The notes under the pieces were generated by a model. It had not been told where the DNA came from and searched no databases. It saw only the letters and a program-made list of their open reading frames with translations. DNA of 64,000 nucleotides from an uncultured Lachnospiraceae bacterium (GTDB lineage: Bacteria; Bacillota; Clostridia; Lachnospirales; Lachnospiraceae), in contig CAMKQH010000002.1 in NCBI GenBank assembly GCA_946414885.1, positions 62,001 through 126,000 of the forward strand, in the 5' to 3' direction. Of the stretch, positions 35,653-45,030 are shown one piece after another; position 1 is the stretch's first letter, and each line of letters begins with the position of its first letter. Both the position numbers and the translations under genes were made by a program.

Positions 35653-37096
35653 AGGCAGGAAGCTCATTAAATGGATCATTATTGTTCTGGTTATCGTGGG
35701 AATCATTGTTGTGGTGACAAAGGTGAAAGGCGGCAAGGATAAAGTGACGATTCCCACCGTGGTCACGACAAAGGCAGTTCGCGGTGACTTGCAGGAGCAG
35801 GTCAGCGTTACGGGAATTGTGGCAGGCGAGGAAAACATAGCGGTATATGCCCCGGCATCCGGTACCGTATTGAACGTGATGCCTAAGATAGGAGACGAGG
35901 TGCAGGAGGGCGAATTGCTTCTTTCCTATGACCTTGAGGCCATGGATGAATCTCTGTATCAGGCGAAGCTTCAAAACGAGCGGACGCAGATCTCTTATGA
36001 GGTGACGCTGAACGGGAATGCGGAGGGAAAAGGAAAGATCAGCGAGGCAGATATAAACCTCCCCGTACTGAAACAGCAGATTGCCGATCATGAAAAGTAT
36101 TTGGAAAACCTTCAGACGGCCCTGGCCGATTATCAGTCGAAGCAGAGCGATGATGCCATTCTTTTAAATCATCAGCTGACAAAGCAACGGGCGGAATTGA
36201 TGGAAGCCTTGACGACGATGACCCCGGGGACGGAGGACTATGAAAAGACGCAACAGCAGCTGAATTCCGTGAACGCACGGTTAGAGCAGCTCACTTTGAA
36301 TCAGAGCCTGTCTCAAAAACCGGCGGAATACGTAAAGGAGCTGCAGGAAAAGATCAAGCAGGAACAGGAGACTCTGGCTGACCTAAAGACCTATCAGGCA
36401 GAAATGGAACGCCAGAAGACCACGGGTGAGGCCACCGTCATGGATTCCTACCAGAAAAGGCAGTTGGAGATCGACATGGAGCTCACGCAACTAAATTATG
36501 ACAAGCTCTTAAAGGGCAGGGAGGAAGCGGAAAAGGGCGTAGTTGCCCCGTATCACGGCGTGATCACCAGCGTTTCCGCGGCTCCCGGAAGCGGCGTTGC
36601 GGAAGGTACGCCTGTCTTTACCTTGGAAAGATTGGATAAATTAAAGGTGAATTCAACTGCGACGAAATACGTTCTCAACCGGCTGAAGGTTGGCCAGAGG
36701 GCGGAAATAGAGATCATGGGAGAGATGCACGAGGGAAGAGTCAGTCACATTTCGAGGGTGGCGCAGACAACGAATCTGTCTGCCGTCGTTGTCGGCTTCG
36801 AAGTGGAGATTTTAGGCTCCCTGGAGAACATTTATCTTGAGACGGACGTAAAGATGACGATCTATACAAACCACGCGGAAAACGCACTGCTCCTTCCCAC
36901 GGAAGCGGTCAATGCCAATAAGGACGGGGATTTTGTCTACGTATTACAGGGTGATGCCATTTCGGTAAGGCCCGTTACCTGCGGCATCAGCTCCGAAGGA
37001 CTGATTGAGATCCTAAGCGGGATCACCGAGGCGGACGAAATCGTGTCGGATTACGACGGAGAGCTTGAGGAAGGCGTCGTTGTTGAGCGAAGGTAG
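35624..37096 (+). CDS. Membrane fusion protein (HlyD/MacA-like adaptor)
   Basis: 490 residues: a very basic start, one membrane segment (about 12-32), a biotinyl-lipoyl-like half (VYAPASGTVLNVMPKIGDEVQEG), a long coiled coil (about 140-285), the second lipoyl half (VVAPYHGVITSVSAAPGSGV) and a beta-barrel C-terminus. It links the MacB-like permease to the cell exterior. GGAGGAG precedes ATG 35624 inside the end of the ATPase gene, so translation is coupled. Confidence 0.88.
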   Translation: MKTKTKKKRKGRKLIKWIIIVLVIVGIIVVVTKVKGGKDKVTIPTVVTTKAVRGDLQEQVSVTGIVAGEENIAVYAPASGTVLNVMPKIGDEVQEGELLLSYDLEAMDESLYQAKLQNERTQISYEVTLNGNAEGKGKISEADINLPVLKQQIADHEKYLENLQTALADYQSKQSDDAILLNHQLTKQRAELMEALTTMTPGTEDYEKTQQQLNSVNARLEQLTLNQSLSQKPAEYVKELQEKIKQEQETLADLKTYQAEMERQKTTGEATVMDSYQKRQLEIDMELTQLNYDKLLKGREEAEKGVVAPYHGVITSVSAAPGSGVAEGTPVFTLERLDKLKVNSTATKYVLNRLKVGQRAEIEIMGEMHEGRVSHISRVAQTTNLSAVVVGFEVEILGSLENIYLETDVKMTIYTNHAENALLLPTEAVNANKDGDFVYVLQGDAISVRPVTCGISSEGLIEILSGITEADEIVSDYDGELEEGVVVERR

Positions 37097-37108
37097 AGAG
37101 GTAGAAGA

Positions 37109-38353
37109 ATGGGACAGATATTTGAATACGTGAAGATTGCCCTTATGAACATCAAGAGCAATAAAGGACGTTCCATCCTGACCATGCTTGGCATCATCAT
37201 CGGCATTGCCTCCGTCATCCTGATCGTCACCATCGGTAATGGCGTCAAGAATTCCGTTAATTCCGGGATCAATGACATGATGGGCAATTCAGTATCCTTT
37301 TATCTCAATAACGAATCTGAGCTGGCGGAACAGATCCATATTACATTGGAGGACTTGGAAGACGTTAAAAAGAACGTACCGCACGTAAAGACGGTGTATG
37401 AATACTGGACGACCTATGGCGGAAGCGGCGTGACGAGCCGCAAGGGGGAATTTGATCTGGAGATCACGTTTGGAACGCCGGGTATGTACTATCTGAAAAA
37501 AGCGCCCATGCTCCGCGGGCGATATTTTGACGAGAATGATTATTATGCCCAAAGTAAGGTCTGCGTCATCGACGCGAAAAGTGCTAAGGCCATGTTTGGA
37601 CATACGGACGTCGTGGGGATGACCATAGAGACCACGTTGGCAAGGCAGCCGGTTGAATTCAAGATCATTGGCGTGCGCGATAATGAAAAGCAGGCTGGAA
37701 TCGTGGCGTATCTGGAGCAAATGTTTTCCTTTGGCACCCGTGCGGTTTCCATCGACGTGCCGGAATCCTTTGTGGGGACGCTGGTCGGATGGTATGGTAC
37801 GGACATTGGCGGCTTTAACGTTGTCAGCGACAGTCCGGAGAACTTAGGACAGGTTGCCGAGGAGACCCTGGATTACCTGGAAAAAAAGTATCACTGCAAG
37901 CGTCAAAACGTGTTTGAGGTAATGAACTTTATGGATGACATGACGGAGGTCAACCAGGTCATGGACTACATTACCCTGTTTGTGGCTCTTGTGGCGGCGA
38001 TCTCATTACTCGTGGGAGGCATTGGCGTTATGAACATCATGTTGGTGTCCGTCACTGAGAGAACCAGGGAGATAGGCATCCGTAAGGCGTTGGGGGCACG
38101 GACCTCCTCCATCATGCTGCAATTTCTGTCAGAATCCGCCATCATTACGCTGCTCGGCGGCCTTATCGGCATTGCGATCGGAGTTGGGGGGGCATACCTG
38201 ATCTGCAGCTTTGTGGAGGTACAGGTAAAACTGAACGCCGTGGTCATTATCGGGGCAAGTGCCTTCTCCGCCGCGGTGGGCATTTTCTTTGGCCTGTATC
38301 CAGCGAAAAAGGCTGCAAAGCTTAGCCCCATTGAGGCGTTGCGGCATGAGTAA
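37109..38353 (+). CDS. MacB-like ABC permease (FtsX domain)
   Basis: 414 residues with the MacB layout: first membrane helix preceded by IALMNIKSNKGRSILTMLGI, a large extracellular domain (about 45-280), then three helices in the FtsX domain with GGIGVMNIMLVSVTERTREI and RKALGARTSSI. It partners the ATPase and adaptor upstream. A 12-base gap separates it from the adaptor. It is the last gene of the operon; the next gene has its own promoter. Confidence 0.9.
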   Translation: MGQIFEYVKIALMNIKSNKGRSILTMLGIIIGIASVILIVTIGNGVKNSVNSGINDMMGNSVSFYLNNESELAEQIHITLEDLEDVKKNVPHVKTVYEYWTTYGGSGVTSRKGEFDLEITFGTPGMYYLKKAPMLRGRYFDENDYYAQSKVCVIDAKSAKAMFGHTDVVGMTIETTLARQPVEFKIIGVRDNEKQAGIVAYLEQMFSFGTRAVSIDVPESFVGTLVGWYGTDIGGFNVVSDSPENLGQVAEETLDYLEKKYHCKRQNVFEVMNFMDDMTEVNQVMDYITLFVALVAAISLLVGGIGVMNIMLVSVTERTREIGIRKALGARTSSIMLQFLSESAIITLLGGLIGIAIGVGGAYLICSFVEVQVKLNAVVIIGASAFSAAVGIFFGLYPAKKAAKLSPIEALRHE

Positions 38354-38380
38354 TTTCTTGAGAATTTCGCAGGGTTTTCA

Positions 38381-38409
38381 TTGCTAAAATCCACAAAAAA
38401 TGGTATGCT
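38381..38409 (+). promoter_or_regulatory. Candidate promoter for the lipid kinase gene
   Basis: TTGCTA at 38381-38386 and TATGCT at 38404-38409, with a 17-base spacer, end 42 bases before the ATG. Confidence 0.65.
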
Positions 38410-38451
38410 AATCCTATAGAGTTCTTACGGAACCAAAGGACGGGACGTGCC

Positions 38452-39390
38452 ATGCGTGATAATGATGATCGAAGATTTGAGATTCTGATCAATCCCAGCG
38501 CTTCTTCCGGCAGGGGAAAGCGGGTTTGGAAAAAAGTAAAGAGAGAATTGGACGCGAGGGGCGTGCCTTATCGGAAGCATGTATTAAAGGCTCCGGGTGA
38601 GGCTACGCTCCTTGTGCGCGATTTGACGAAGAGCCTGAAGGAGGATTGCCATCTTTTGGTGTTGGGCGGGGATGGAACGCTGAATGAAGTGCTGAATGGG
38701 ATCGCCGATTTCAGGCACGTGATCCTGTCCTGCATCCGGACTGGCTCCGGCAATGATTTTGCCGGAAACGTCGACGTGGAGAAGGATGCGCTGAAGGCAC
38801 TGGAACAGCTCTTGGATCGTCCCATGGAAATTAGCCTGGACTATGGTGAAATCTGCGCGGACGAGCATAAGCCAAGGCGGTTTCTGATCAGCTGCGGCAT
38901 GGGATACGACGCGGACATTTGCGAGGAGGTTTCCCGCAGCAGGCTAAAAAAGATCTTGAACCGATTTGGGCTTGGAAAGCTGGTCTATCTTGTGATCGGC
39001 ATCAAGCAGATCTTTACGAGGGACAACGCGAACGCCATCTTGTACGTGGATGATCAGAAACCGATCCACGTGCGGAACTTGTTCTTTCTCGTTGGCATGC
39101 AGCATCCGCGGGAGGGAGGCGGCGTTCCGTTTTGCCCGGAGGCAGATCCCACGGACGGAAAGCTGGACTTCTGTCTGGTTCGCGACATGCCAAAGTGGAA
39201 GCTGCTATTGGCCGTTGCGCTCGTTTACGGGAAAAAGCACTTGCTCTTCCGGAACATTACCACGTATCGCTGTAAGACCATGCGTCTCGTGGCGACAAAA
39301 CCTCAGTGGGTGCACCTGGACGGCGAGACGCCCTATCAGGCAAAGGAAGTCCTTTGGGTATGCAAGGGCAGGATCCGGTTCCAAAAATAA
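38452..39390 (+). CDS. Diacylglycerol/lipid kinase family protein
   Basis: 312 residues. DAGK-catalytic motifs: INPSASSGRGKRVWKKV, the nucleotide site VLGGDGTLNEVLNG and RTGSGNDFAGNV, then GMGYDADICEEV and a C-terminal lobe ending with HLDGE. It phosphorylates diacylglycerol or a related lipid at the membrane inner face, recycling lipid from polymer synthesis. AAGGACGGGA lies before the ATG. It is probably cotranscribed with the channel gene 61 bases downstream. Confidence 0.88.
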   Translation: MRDNDDRRFEILINPSASSGRGKRVWKKVKRELDARGVPYRKHVLKAPGEATLLVRDLTKSLKEDCHLLVLGGDGTLNEVLNGIADFRHVILSCIRTGSGNDFAGNVDVEKDALKALEQLLDRPMEISLDYGEICADEHKPRRFLISCGMGYDADICEEVSRSRLKKILNRFGLGKLVYLVIGIKQIFTRDNANAILYVDDQKPIHVRNLFFLVGMQHPREGGGVPFCPEADPTDGKLDFCLVRDMPKWKLLLAVALVYGKKHLLFRNITTYRCKTMRLVATKPQWVHLDGETPYQAKEVLWVCKGRIRFQK

Positions 39391-39451
39391 CCGCTGACGA
39401 AGCATAAGCGCCAGTCAGGAAAAAATATTGGATGAAAAGGAGGAATGTAGC

Positions 39452-40378
39452 ATGAGTGAAGAGATGATGAAAAAGGTTGACGAAAAGAAAGAGAAAAAGA
39501 ACAAGGGAACGCTTGTCAGACTGATCGTTATGGTCGTGATCCTTGGAATTCTGGTTGGAATCGGATTTCTTTCACAGGTATTCAGCTTTGATGACCTGGA
39601 GAACGTAAACTTTAGCTTTGCAACGCTTTGGAAGCTGCTGGTCATGATCGCGTGCGTGATCGCCGTTGAGACCTTGCTGGTGTTCCTTTTGGAACTCCCG
39701 AAGCCCAAGAATCACAGGGCGCGCTCCATCCTTTCCATCTTTTCCAGTTTGATGAAATACGTGGCGGCAATCGTGATCCTCTGCTGGGGTTTGTCCATCC
39801 TTGGAGTGAACGTTTCCACCATCGTGGCCAGCGTCGGGATCGTTGCCTTGATCGTCGGCTTCTCCGCTGAGAGCCTGATCGCAGACGTGGTGACGGGTGC
39901 TTTCATGATCTTTGAAAACCATTACAATGTCGGCGACATCATTGAGGTTGACGGCTTCCGCGGCACCGTGACGGACATCGGCATCCGCACGACCTGCATC
40001 ACGGATCCGGGCGACAACGTGAAGATCGTAAACAATTCCTCCATGAAGAACATCCTGAACCGCTCCGACAGAACTTCCCGCAGCATCAGTGACATTGGCA
40101 TCCCCTACGCCACGGATCTGGAGAAGCTCGAGAGCGAGATCCCGGGACTGATGAAGGAGATCTTTGAGAAACATAAGGACGTGATGAAGGAAGAGCCCAA
40201 ATATCTGGGCGTGAATGAACTGGCGGACAGCGCCGTCATCCTGCGCTTTCTGGTATTCGTGGATGAGAAGGACATTTATTCCGGAGCAAGAATCTTAAAC
40301 CATGACCTGCTCCTTGGCTTTAGAAAGCTTGGCGTGGAGGTACCCTTCCCTCAGGTGGACGTACATATGGACAAGTAA
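39452..40378 (+). CDS. Small-conductance mechanosensitive channel (MscS family)
   Basis: 308 residues: a Lys/Glu-rich cytoplasmic start, three or four membrane segments, then the MscS pore helix and beta domain (LGVNVSTIVASVGIVALIVGFSAESLIADVVTG in outline, GDIIEVDGFRGTVTDIGIRTT) and the C-terminal alpha/beta domain ending VPFPQVDVH. It opens on membrane tension to release solutes. ATG 39452 has AAGGAGGA 7 bases upstream; the open frame back to TTG 39428 is not needed. Confidence 0.93.
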   Translation: MSEEMMKKVDEKKEKKNKGTLVRLIVMVVILGILVGIGFLSQVFSFDDLENVNFSFATLWKLLVMIACVIAVETLLVFLLELPKPKNHRARSILSIFSSLMKYVAAIVILCWGLSILGVNVSTIVASVGIVALIVGFSAESLIADVVTGAFMIFENHYNVGDIIEVDGFRGTVTDIGIRTTCITDPGDNVKIVNNSSMKNILNRSDRTSRSISDIGIPYATDLEKLESEIPGLMKEIFEKHKDVMKEEPKYLGVNELADSAVILRFLVFVDEKDIYSGARILNHDLLLGFRKLGVEVPFPQVDVHMDK

Positions 40379-40429
40379 GCCTTTTTGCAAAAGCAGCGTA
40401 AAAACTTTTTTGCAAGGAGGTGAGCTTAT

Positions 40430-41893
40430 ATGGAATTTGAACGATTGCCGGATGAATTTGCCAGACCGCCCATGGAACCGGCCACGGCAATGGAACCCAA
40501 AGGCTTGCCGGAAGAAATTTTGTCTGCACCTGAGCCAAGACTTGACAGGCCGGGGGAGGAGTTCGAGGGAAAGAGCGGCGGCTGCGCCAGGGATGAGGAG
40601 AGTACCGGCCGACATACGCTTGTGAAAAAGCTCATGATGATGCCGGTTGCTACGACGATCGCCACGCTGACCATCGTTTTTGCCTCGTACGGCGTGGATC
40701 CCCTTGGGGATGATTTCTTAAACCATGAAGGCTATCATGACTACGTGGAGGAGCATGAGAAGGATCACGAAAGGTCCGGGGATCATGGGCACTCCTCCGG
40801 AAGGGAAAACGTAAGGGAGTATCCGGGAGATATTACGGATGCCTACGTTCACGTGACTTACGTGCCGACGGGAGAAGAATACTTTGCCGGCGGCACGGGT
40901 GAATATGCCTTAAATGATGCAAGAGAATGGGTGGCGGAACAAGGAGGAGATCCGGACAGCCTAACCTACGTGGATCATTACTTCTCGACGAGACTGTACG
41001 CGGACGGACCCATTGTCGGAGATCCGGACAATTTGGCGGGCGCTTATGATCCCTGGGGAAACATCCATGAGGAAGAGGTCGTCCATATCATGTATTACGC
41101 GTATGAAAGCGTAGATGACGTGCCGGCTGACGTAAGCTACGACCCGGAGAACGGACATGATGGTTTGGACGACTATGGCGAGCAGGATCAGTACGTTTTC
41201 CCGGAACTTAACAATTTGGAGCCGGATTTTGACGGGAACTATGCGGCTACCGCCCTGTATTATCCGCCGTTTATGGGATCGGAAGAGTACGTAAGAATGG
41301 GCTTCTCGGGAGATCATGAATATACGTATCTACATGCCGGCCAGTTCTGGAAGGATCAATATGGCGCGCAGGAGGTAAGACGCAGTGACGTTTCTTACGA
41401 TGCCGAGAAAAACGTACTCACGCTTCACGACTGCGAGGCAGAGGTTCTCGACGTGAACCTGATGGGAAACGGATTTACCATTGAACTGATTGGCAATAAC
41501 TACGTAAACCAAGTAGTAATATGGGGTTATCAGTATGGCGGAAGCGTTAGGTTTACCGGTTCCGGAAGTCTTGTGATCAATGATCATTATGCGACCCCGA
41601 CCGGAGGCTTGCTTTTGAGGGCTGAAAACAGTGAGAGCTGCATTATGGTGGAGGATGACGTGATCCTGGAAATCTATGGATATCATGATGATCAGCTGAT
41701 TCCCGCCGTTCGGGTGTTGGAATCCACCATGGATCCCGTGCTCTATCACTCTCCGGCAGTGGAGGTATATGCCAAGTCAACCATGACGGGGTCTTCGGGA
41801 GAAGGCATCATGGTTCGGGACGGAGACGGCTTTGTGATCACGGCGCCGGATGGTACCAGGGCGGATTACGTACATTTTGCACCAAAGGAATAA
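40430..41893 (+). CDS. Membrane-anchored extracellular protein of unknown function
   Basis: 487 residues, not recognised as a whole. A Pro/Glu-rich cytoplasmic segment (1-60) is followed by one membrane helix (about 65-85), a His/Asp/Glu-rich stretch (about 97-125 with eight His), an acidic region, and a C-terminal beta-rich part (about 320-487) with VSYDAEKNVLTLHDCEAEVLD and SVRFTGSGSLVIN. The latter recalls the beta-helical carbohydrate-binding repeats of Clostridial surface proteins. AAGGAGGTGA gives an ideal start. Its neighbours (MscS, MATE) do not reveal a role. The His-rich stretch might bind metal. Confidence 0.7.
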   Translation: MEFERLPDEFARPPMEPATAMEPKGLPEEILSAPEPRLDRPGEEFEGKSGGCARDEESTGRHTLVKKLMMMPVATTIATLTIVFASYGVDPLGDDFLNHEGYHDYVEEHEKDHERSGDHGHSSGRENVREYPGDITDAYVHVTYVPTGEEYFAGGTGEYALNDAREWVAEQGGDPDSLTYVDHYFSTRLYADGPIVGDPDNLAGAYDPWGNIHEEEVVHIMYYAYESVDDVPADVSYDPENGHDGLDDYGEQDQYVFPELNNLEPDFDGNYAATALYYPPFMGSEEYVRMGFSGDHEYTYLHAGQFWKDQYGAQEVRRSDVSYDAEKNVLTLHDCEAEVLDVNLMGNGFTIELIGNNYVNQVVIWGYQYGGSVRFTGSGSLVINDHYATPTGGLLLRAENSESCIMVEDDVILEIYGYHDDQLIPAVRVLESTMDPVLYHSPAVEVYAKSTMTGSSGEGIMVRDGDGFVITAPDGTRADYVHFAPKE

Positions 41894-41899
41894 ACTGAC

Positions 41900-43330
41900 A
41901 TGCATTACGCAAAAGAAAGCTTTAACTGGAAAGATTTTTTGATGAAGGTGGCAGTGATCGCCATACCGGTGGCACTGCAGAATCTGTTGACAACCACCGG
42001 TTCCATGGTGGATACCATGATGATCGCCTCGTTGGGGCAAACGGAAGTGGGCGCAGTGGGACTCTGCGCCCAGTTCTCGTCCTTAATGTTCAGCGGTTAT
42101 TGGGGATTTGTGGGCGGTGGAATGCTGTTCATTTCCCAATACTGGGGGGCAAAGGATGAGGATGGCATCAACCGTTCCTACGGCCTGACGCTCACCTGCA
42201 TGATGACTGTCGCCATATTGTTCTGCATTCTTGGAACGGTGTTTCCGGAGACTGTCATGAAATTATATACTGACAAGGAAGCCATCCAAAGGATCGGCGT
42301 GGAGTATTTGAGGATTGCCGCGTTTTCGTATCCGCTGATGGTCTTTTCCATGGCCATGGCGGTGATGCTCCGTTGTACGGAAAGAGTGCGCCTCCCGTTG
42401 TATGGATCCGTGGCTTCCGTGGCTGTTAACGTGGCATTAAACTGGGTGCTGATCTTTGGACACTTGGGCTTTCCGGCCATGGGCGTTCGCGGCGCGGCGC
42501 TTGCAACCGTGATTGCGCAGTGTGCGGGAATCCTGGTGATCATGACTCTGTCCAAGGTTGCAAGGCACCCGTATCTTTTTGCCGTGAAACGGCATTTCCA
42601 ATGGGATGCGCAGCTCATCCGGGCGTATTTTAGAAAGTGCGCGCCCATCCTTGCAAACGAGATTTTGATCGGTGTTGGCAACATGATGATCAACGTTGTC
42701 CTGGGAAGGCAGCCGGAGGAGGCCATCGCCGCTCTCGCCGTGTTTAGAACGCTGGAAGGTTTGGTAATCGGATTCTTTGCCGGATTTTCCAATGCCTCCT
42801 CCATTCTGGTGGGCAAGGAGGTTGGCGCGGGGAACCTGCGAACGGCCTACGTAAGGGCGTGGAGACTGGTATACCTTTGTCAATTGTTTATTGGTCTCGT
42901 GGGCGTCACTCTGATCGCTTTGCATACGCCCATTTTGAGCCTTATGGGCATGAAGGGCGAAAGCTTCCGCATCGCCTTTGGCCTTGTCTGCATCTTTGCC
43001 GTGGCAGCGGTGATCCGCATGGGAAACTGGGTGCAGAATGATACGTATCGCGCGGCTGGAGATGCCGTGTACGGAACGGTTCTGGAAATCGTGTTTATGT
43101 GGGTAATGCTGATTCCGCTGGTATGGTTTTCCGGCATGGTCTGGCATCTGCCAACGCTGGTGGTATTTGCTTTCTGCTACTCAGATGAACCCATACGGTA
43201 CGTTCTGATGCAGATCCACCTTTTCCGAGGCACTTGGATCAAACCCGTGACGGAGGAGGGAAAGCGGGCACTGGAGGAATTCAGACGGTCTGGAATGGGC
43301 AGACAACGTAAAGAATCAAATGGAAACTGA
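41900..43330 (+). CDS. MATE family efflux transporter
   Basis: 476 residues, twelve membrane segments in two related halves. Features include MKVAVIAIPVALQNLLTTTGSMVDTMMIASLGQTEVGAVG near the start (typical MatE helix 1-2) and FLRIAAFSYPL-like LRIAAFSYPL. It exports organic cations or drugs in exchange for Na+ or H+. The ATG is 6 bases after the previous stop, with AAGGAA overlapping that gene's end. The C-terminus has a short basic tail. Confidence 0.9.
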   Translation: MHYAKESFNWKDFLMKVAVIAIPVALQNLLTTTGSMVDTMMIASLGQTEVGAVGLCAQFSSLMFSGYWGFVGGGMLFISQYWGAKDEDGINRSYGLTLTCMMTVAILFCILGTVFPETVMKLYTDKEAIQRIGVEYLRIAAFSYPLMVFSMAMAVMLRCTERVRLPLYGSVASVAVNVALNWVLIFGHLGFPAMGVRGAALATVIAQCAGILVIMTLSKVARHPYLFAVKRHFQWDAQLIRAYFRKCAPILANEILIGVGNMMINVVLGRQPEEAIAALAVFRTLEGLVIGFFAGFSNASSILVGKEVGAGNLRTAYVRAWRLVYLCQLFIGLVGVTLIALHTPILSLMGMKGESFRIAFGLVCIFAVAAVIRMGNWVQNDTYRAAGDAVYGTVLEIVFMWVMLIPLVWFSGMVWHLPTLVVFAFCYSDEPIRYVLMQIHLFRGTWIKPVTEEGKRALEEFRRSGMGRQRKESNGN

Positions 43331-43390
43331 CGATAAATGAAATAAGGCGTTATGCATTGCGTCTAATCCTAAGGCAACAAGGAGCAAAAT

Positions 43391-43633
43391 ATGATGTGGA
43401 ATCTGAAAACCATTGTGGCGGGTGTGTGTATTTTTATTGGCGCCGGTTTTGTGGCGTACGTTGTTGAAGCCATTATTTTCCGGAATAACGGAACCATTGG
43501 ACGATATGAATCTCTCTGGGCGTATTTCAGGAAGGTTGATCAAAAGAAAGGGAACGTGGCCGCACTCGTATGGGCGATCATTTGGATCATTTTACTGATC
43601 CTTACGGCGCTGTTTGTTTATCTGGCGGCATGA
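43391..43633 (+). CDS. Small two-helix membrane protein, unknown
   Basis: 80 residues with hydrophobic helices at about 7-29 and 56-79 and a charged loop between (GRYESLWAYFRKVDQKKGN). No family recognised. AAGGAG before ATG 43391 and tight spacing to the next gene (stop at 43633, next ATG 43648) support real expression and cotranscription with the kinase-nuclease fusion. Confidence 0.65.
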   Translation: MMWNLKTIVAGVCIFIGAGFVAYVVEAIIFRNNGTIGRYESLWAYFRKVDQKKGNVAALVWAIIWIILLILTALFVYLAA

Positions 43634-43647
43634 CGGAGCGGAGAAAC

Positions 43648-44943
43648 ATGGACAATATCATTTTGATCGGCATGCCTGGGGCGGGCAAGAGCACGGTGGG
43701 CGTTGTGTTGGCAAAACGCCTCGGATATCGTTTCTTAGACTCTGACCTAGTGATCCAGGAGCATTACGGGAAACTTTTGCAGGAATTGATCCTGGAGCAT
43801 GGCGTGGAAGGTTTTTGGGACATAGAAGATGAAGTGAATGCTTCCATAAAGTGCAGGCAAACGGTGATCGCCACGGGAGGAAGCGCCGTTTACGGCAAAA
43901 AAGCCATGAAGCATTTTCAGAAAACGGGGAAGATCATTTATCTGCGTCTTCCCTATGAGGAGATTGCTGAGCGCGTAGGAGACCTTGAGACAAGGGGTGT
44001 GACGGTGCGCCCGGGGCAGACCCTTCAAGAGCTTTATGACGAAAGACTTCCGATGTATGAAAGACTTGCAGACTTAACCGTTGACTGTGAGGGAAAAACG
44101 CTTCGGGAGATTGTGATCGAGATCTGCGACAGAATGGCGGAAGATTCAGAAAAAAAGAAAGCTGCGAAAAAGAGCAGGGCTGAGGGGAAGACGGAGGAAG
44201 CGTCACAAAAGGAAATCCTAAAGGACAAGGACATCAGGGAGCCCTTGTTTTCTTTTCTGGAAGAATATTACGGTAAGATGCGCATTATTGAAGAAAAGAC
44301 CATGGGGCGTTCCCGCGCGGACGTGGTGATGGTGGTTCCAGACGCGCTTTACGGCATTGAGATTAAGAGCGACGCGGACACCTACGTGCGTCTGGCGGAT
44401 CAGATCAGGGACTATGACCAGTATTTTGACTACAATATCGTCGTTGTGGGGACCAGTCACGGGGAACACGTGCCGGAGCACGTACCGCCGTATTGGGGGA
44501 TCATCACCGTGGAGATCGTGGACGGCAGCTTCGATTTTTACGTGCTTCGAAAGCCACTGCCCAATCCAAAGGTAAAGTGGAAGCGCAAGCTTGAGCTCCT
44601 TTGGAGACCGGAGCTTGCACAGATCCAGGAATGGAATGACATGCCAAAATATAAAGCCCTTGGCAAGGCAAAGGTCAGTGAAAAGATCCTTGAGCGCGTA
44701 CCGCAGCTGATACCGGACGAGCTCCTTCGGAACCAGGTCAGTGAGATCTTGTTTGAGCGTGATTATTCCAAGGTGAAAGAGGTGCTTGCGGAGTATCGGA
44801 AGGGAGAACTCCAAAAGCAGATGGAAAAGGAGACGGATCCCGAGAAGCTCAGGGAACTCAAAGAAAAAGAGAAAAGGGCAAAGGAAGCTGGCAAGAATTT
44901 ACCTAAGAGGTTAAAACGCAGAAGACGAAGACGCCTTACCTAG
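43648..44943 (+). CDS. Shikimate-kinase-like domain fused to sce7726-type nuclease domain
   Basis: 431 residues. The N-terminal 170 residues match the short Clostridial shikimate-kinase-like family: Walker A GMPGAGKST, FLDSDLVIQ, ATGGSAVYG and DERLPMYERLADLTV. The shikimate-binding Arg of the usual GFRxxE motif is replaced (GFWDIE), so the substrate may differ. After a charged linker, about residues 193-300 match sce7726-family PD-(D/E)XK proteins: DIREPLFSFLEE, GRSRADVVMV, YGIEIKSDADTYVRLADQI. The C-terminus is strongly basic, ending in KRRRRRRL. Fusion of a small-molecule-type kinase to a nuclease-like domain is odd. ATG 43648 has GGAG upstream; ATG 43630 is also possible. Confidence 0.8.
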   Translation: MDNIILIGMPGAGKSTVGVVLAKRLGYRFLDSDLVIQEHYGKLLQELILEHGVEGFWDIEDEVNASIKCRQTVIATGGSAVYGKKAMKHFQKTGKIIYLRLPYEEIAERVGDLETRGVTVRPGQTLQELYDERLPMYERLADLTVDCEGKTLREIVIEICDRMAEDSEKKKAAKKSRAEGKTEEASQKEILKDKDIREPLFSFLEEYYGKMRIIEEKTMGRSRADVVMVVPDALYGIEIKSDADTYVRLADQIRDYDQYFDYNIVVVGTSHGEHVPEHVPPYWGIITVEIVDGSFDFYVLRKPLPNPKVKWKRKLELLWRPELAQIQEWNDMPKYKALGKAKVSEKILERVPQLIPDELLRNQVSEILFERDYSKVKEVLAEYRKGELQKQMEKETDPEKLRELKEKEKRAKEAGKNLPKRLKRRRRRRLT

Positions 44944-45030
44944 AAAATAATTGGTCTGCGGGAGACATGCCGGAGGCACAAAAGCAAAAGCACAAAGCGC
45001 GGAAATACAAAGGGAGGAAGGGGGAGAGCA

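Noticed and set aside
40379..40429. Terminator between the MscS gene and the 40430 gene
   Set aside because: T-rich and A-rich stretches are present but no stable stem could be drawn.
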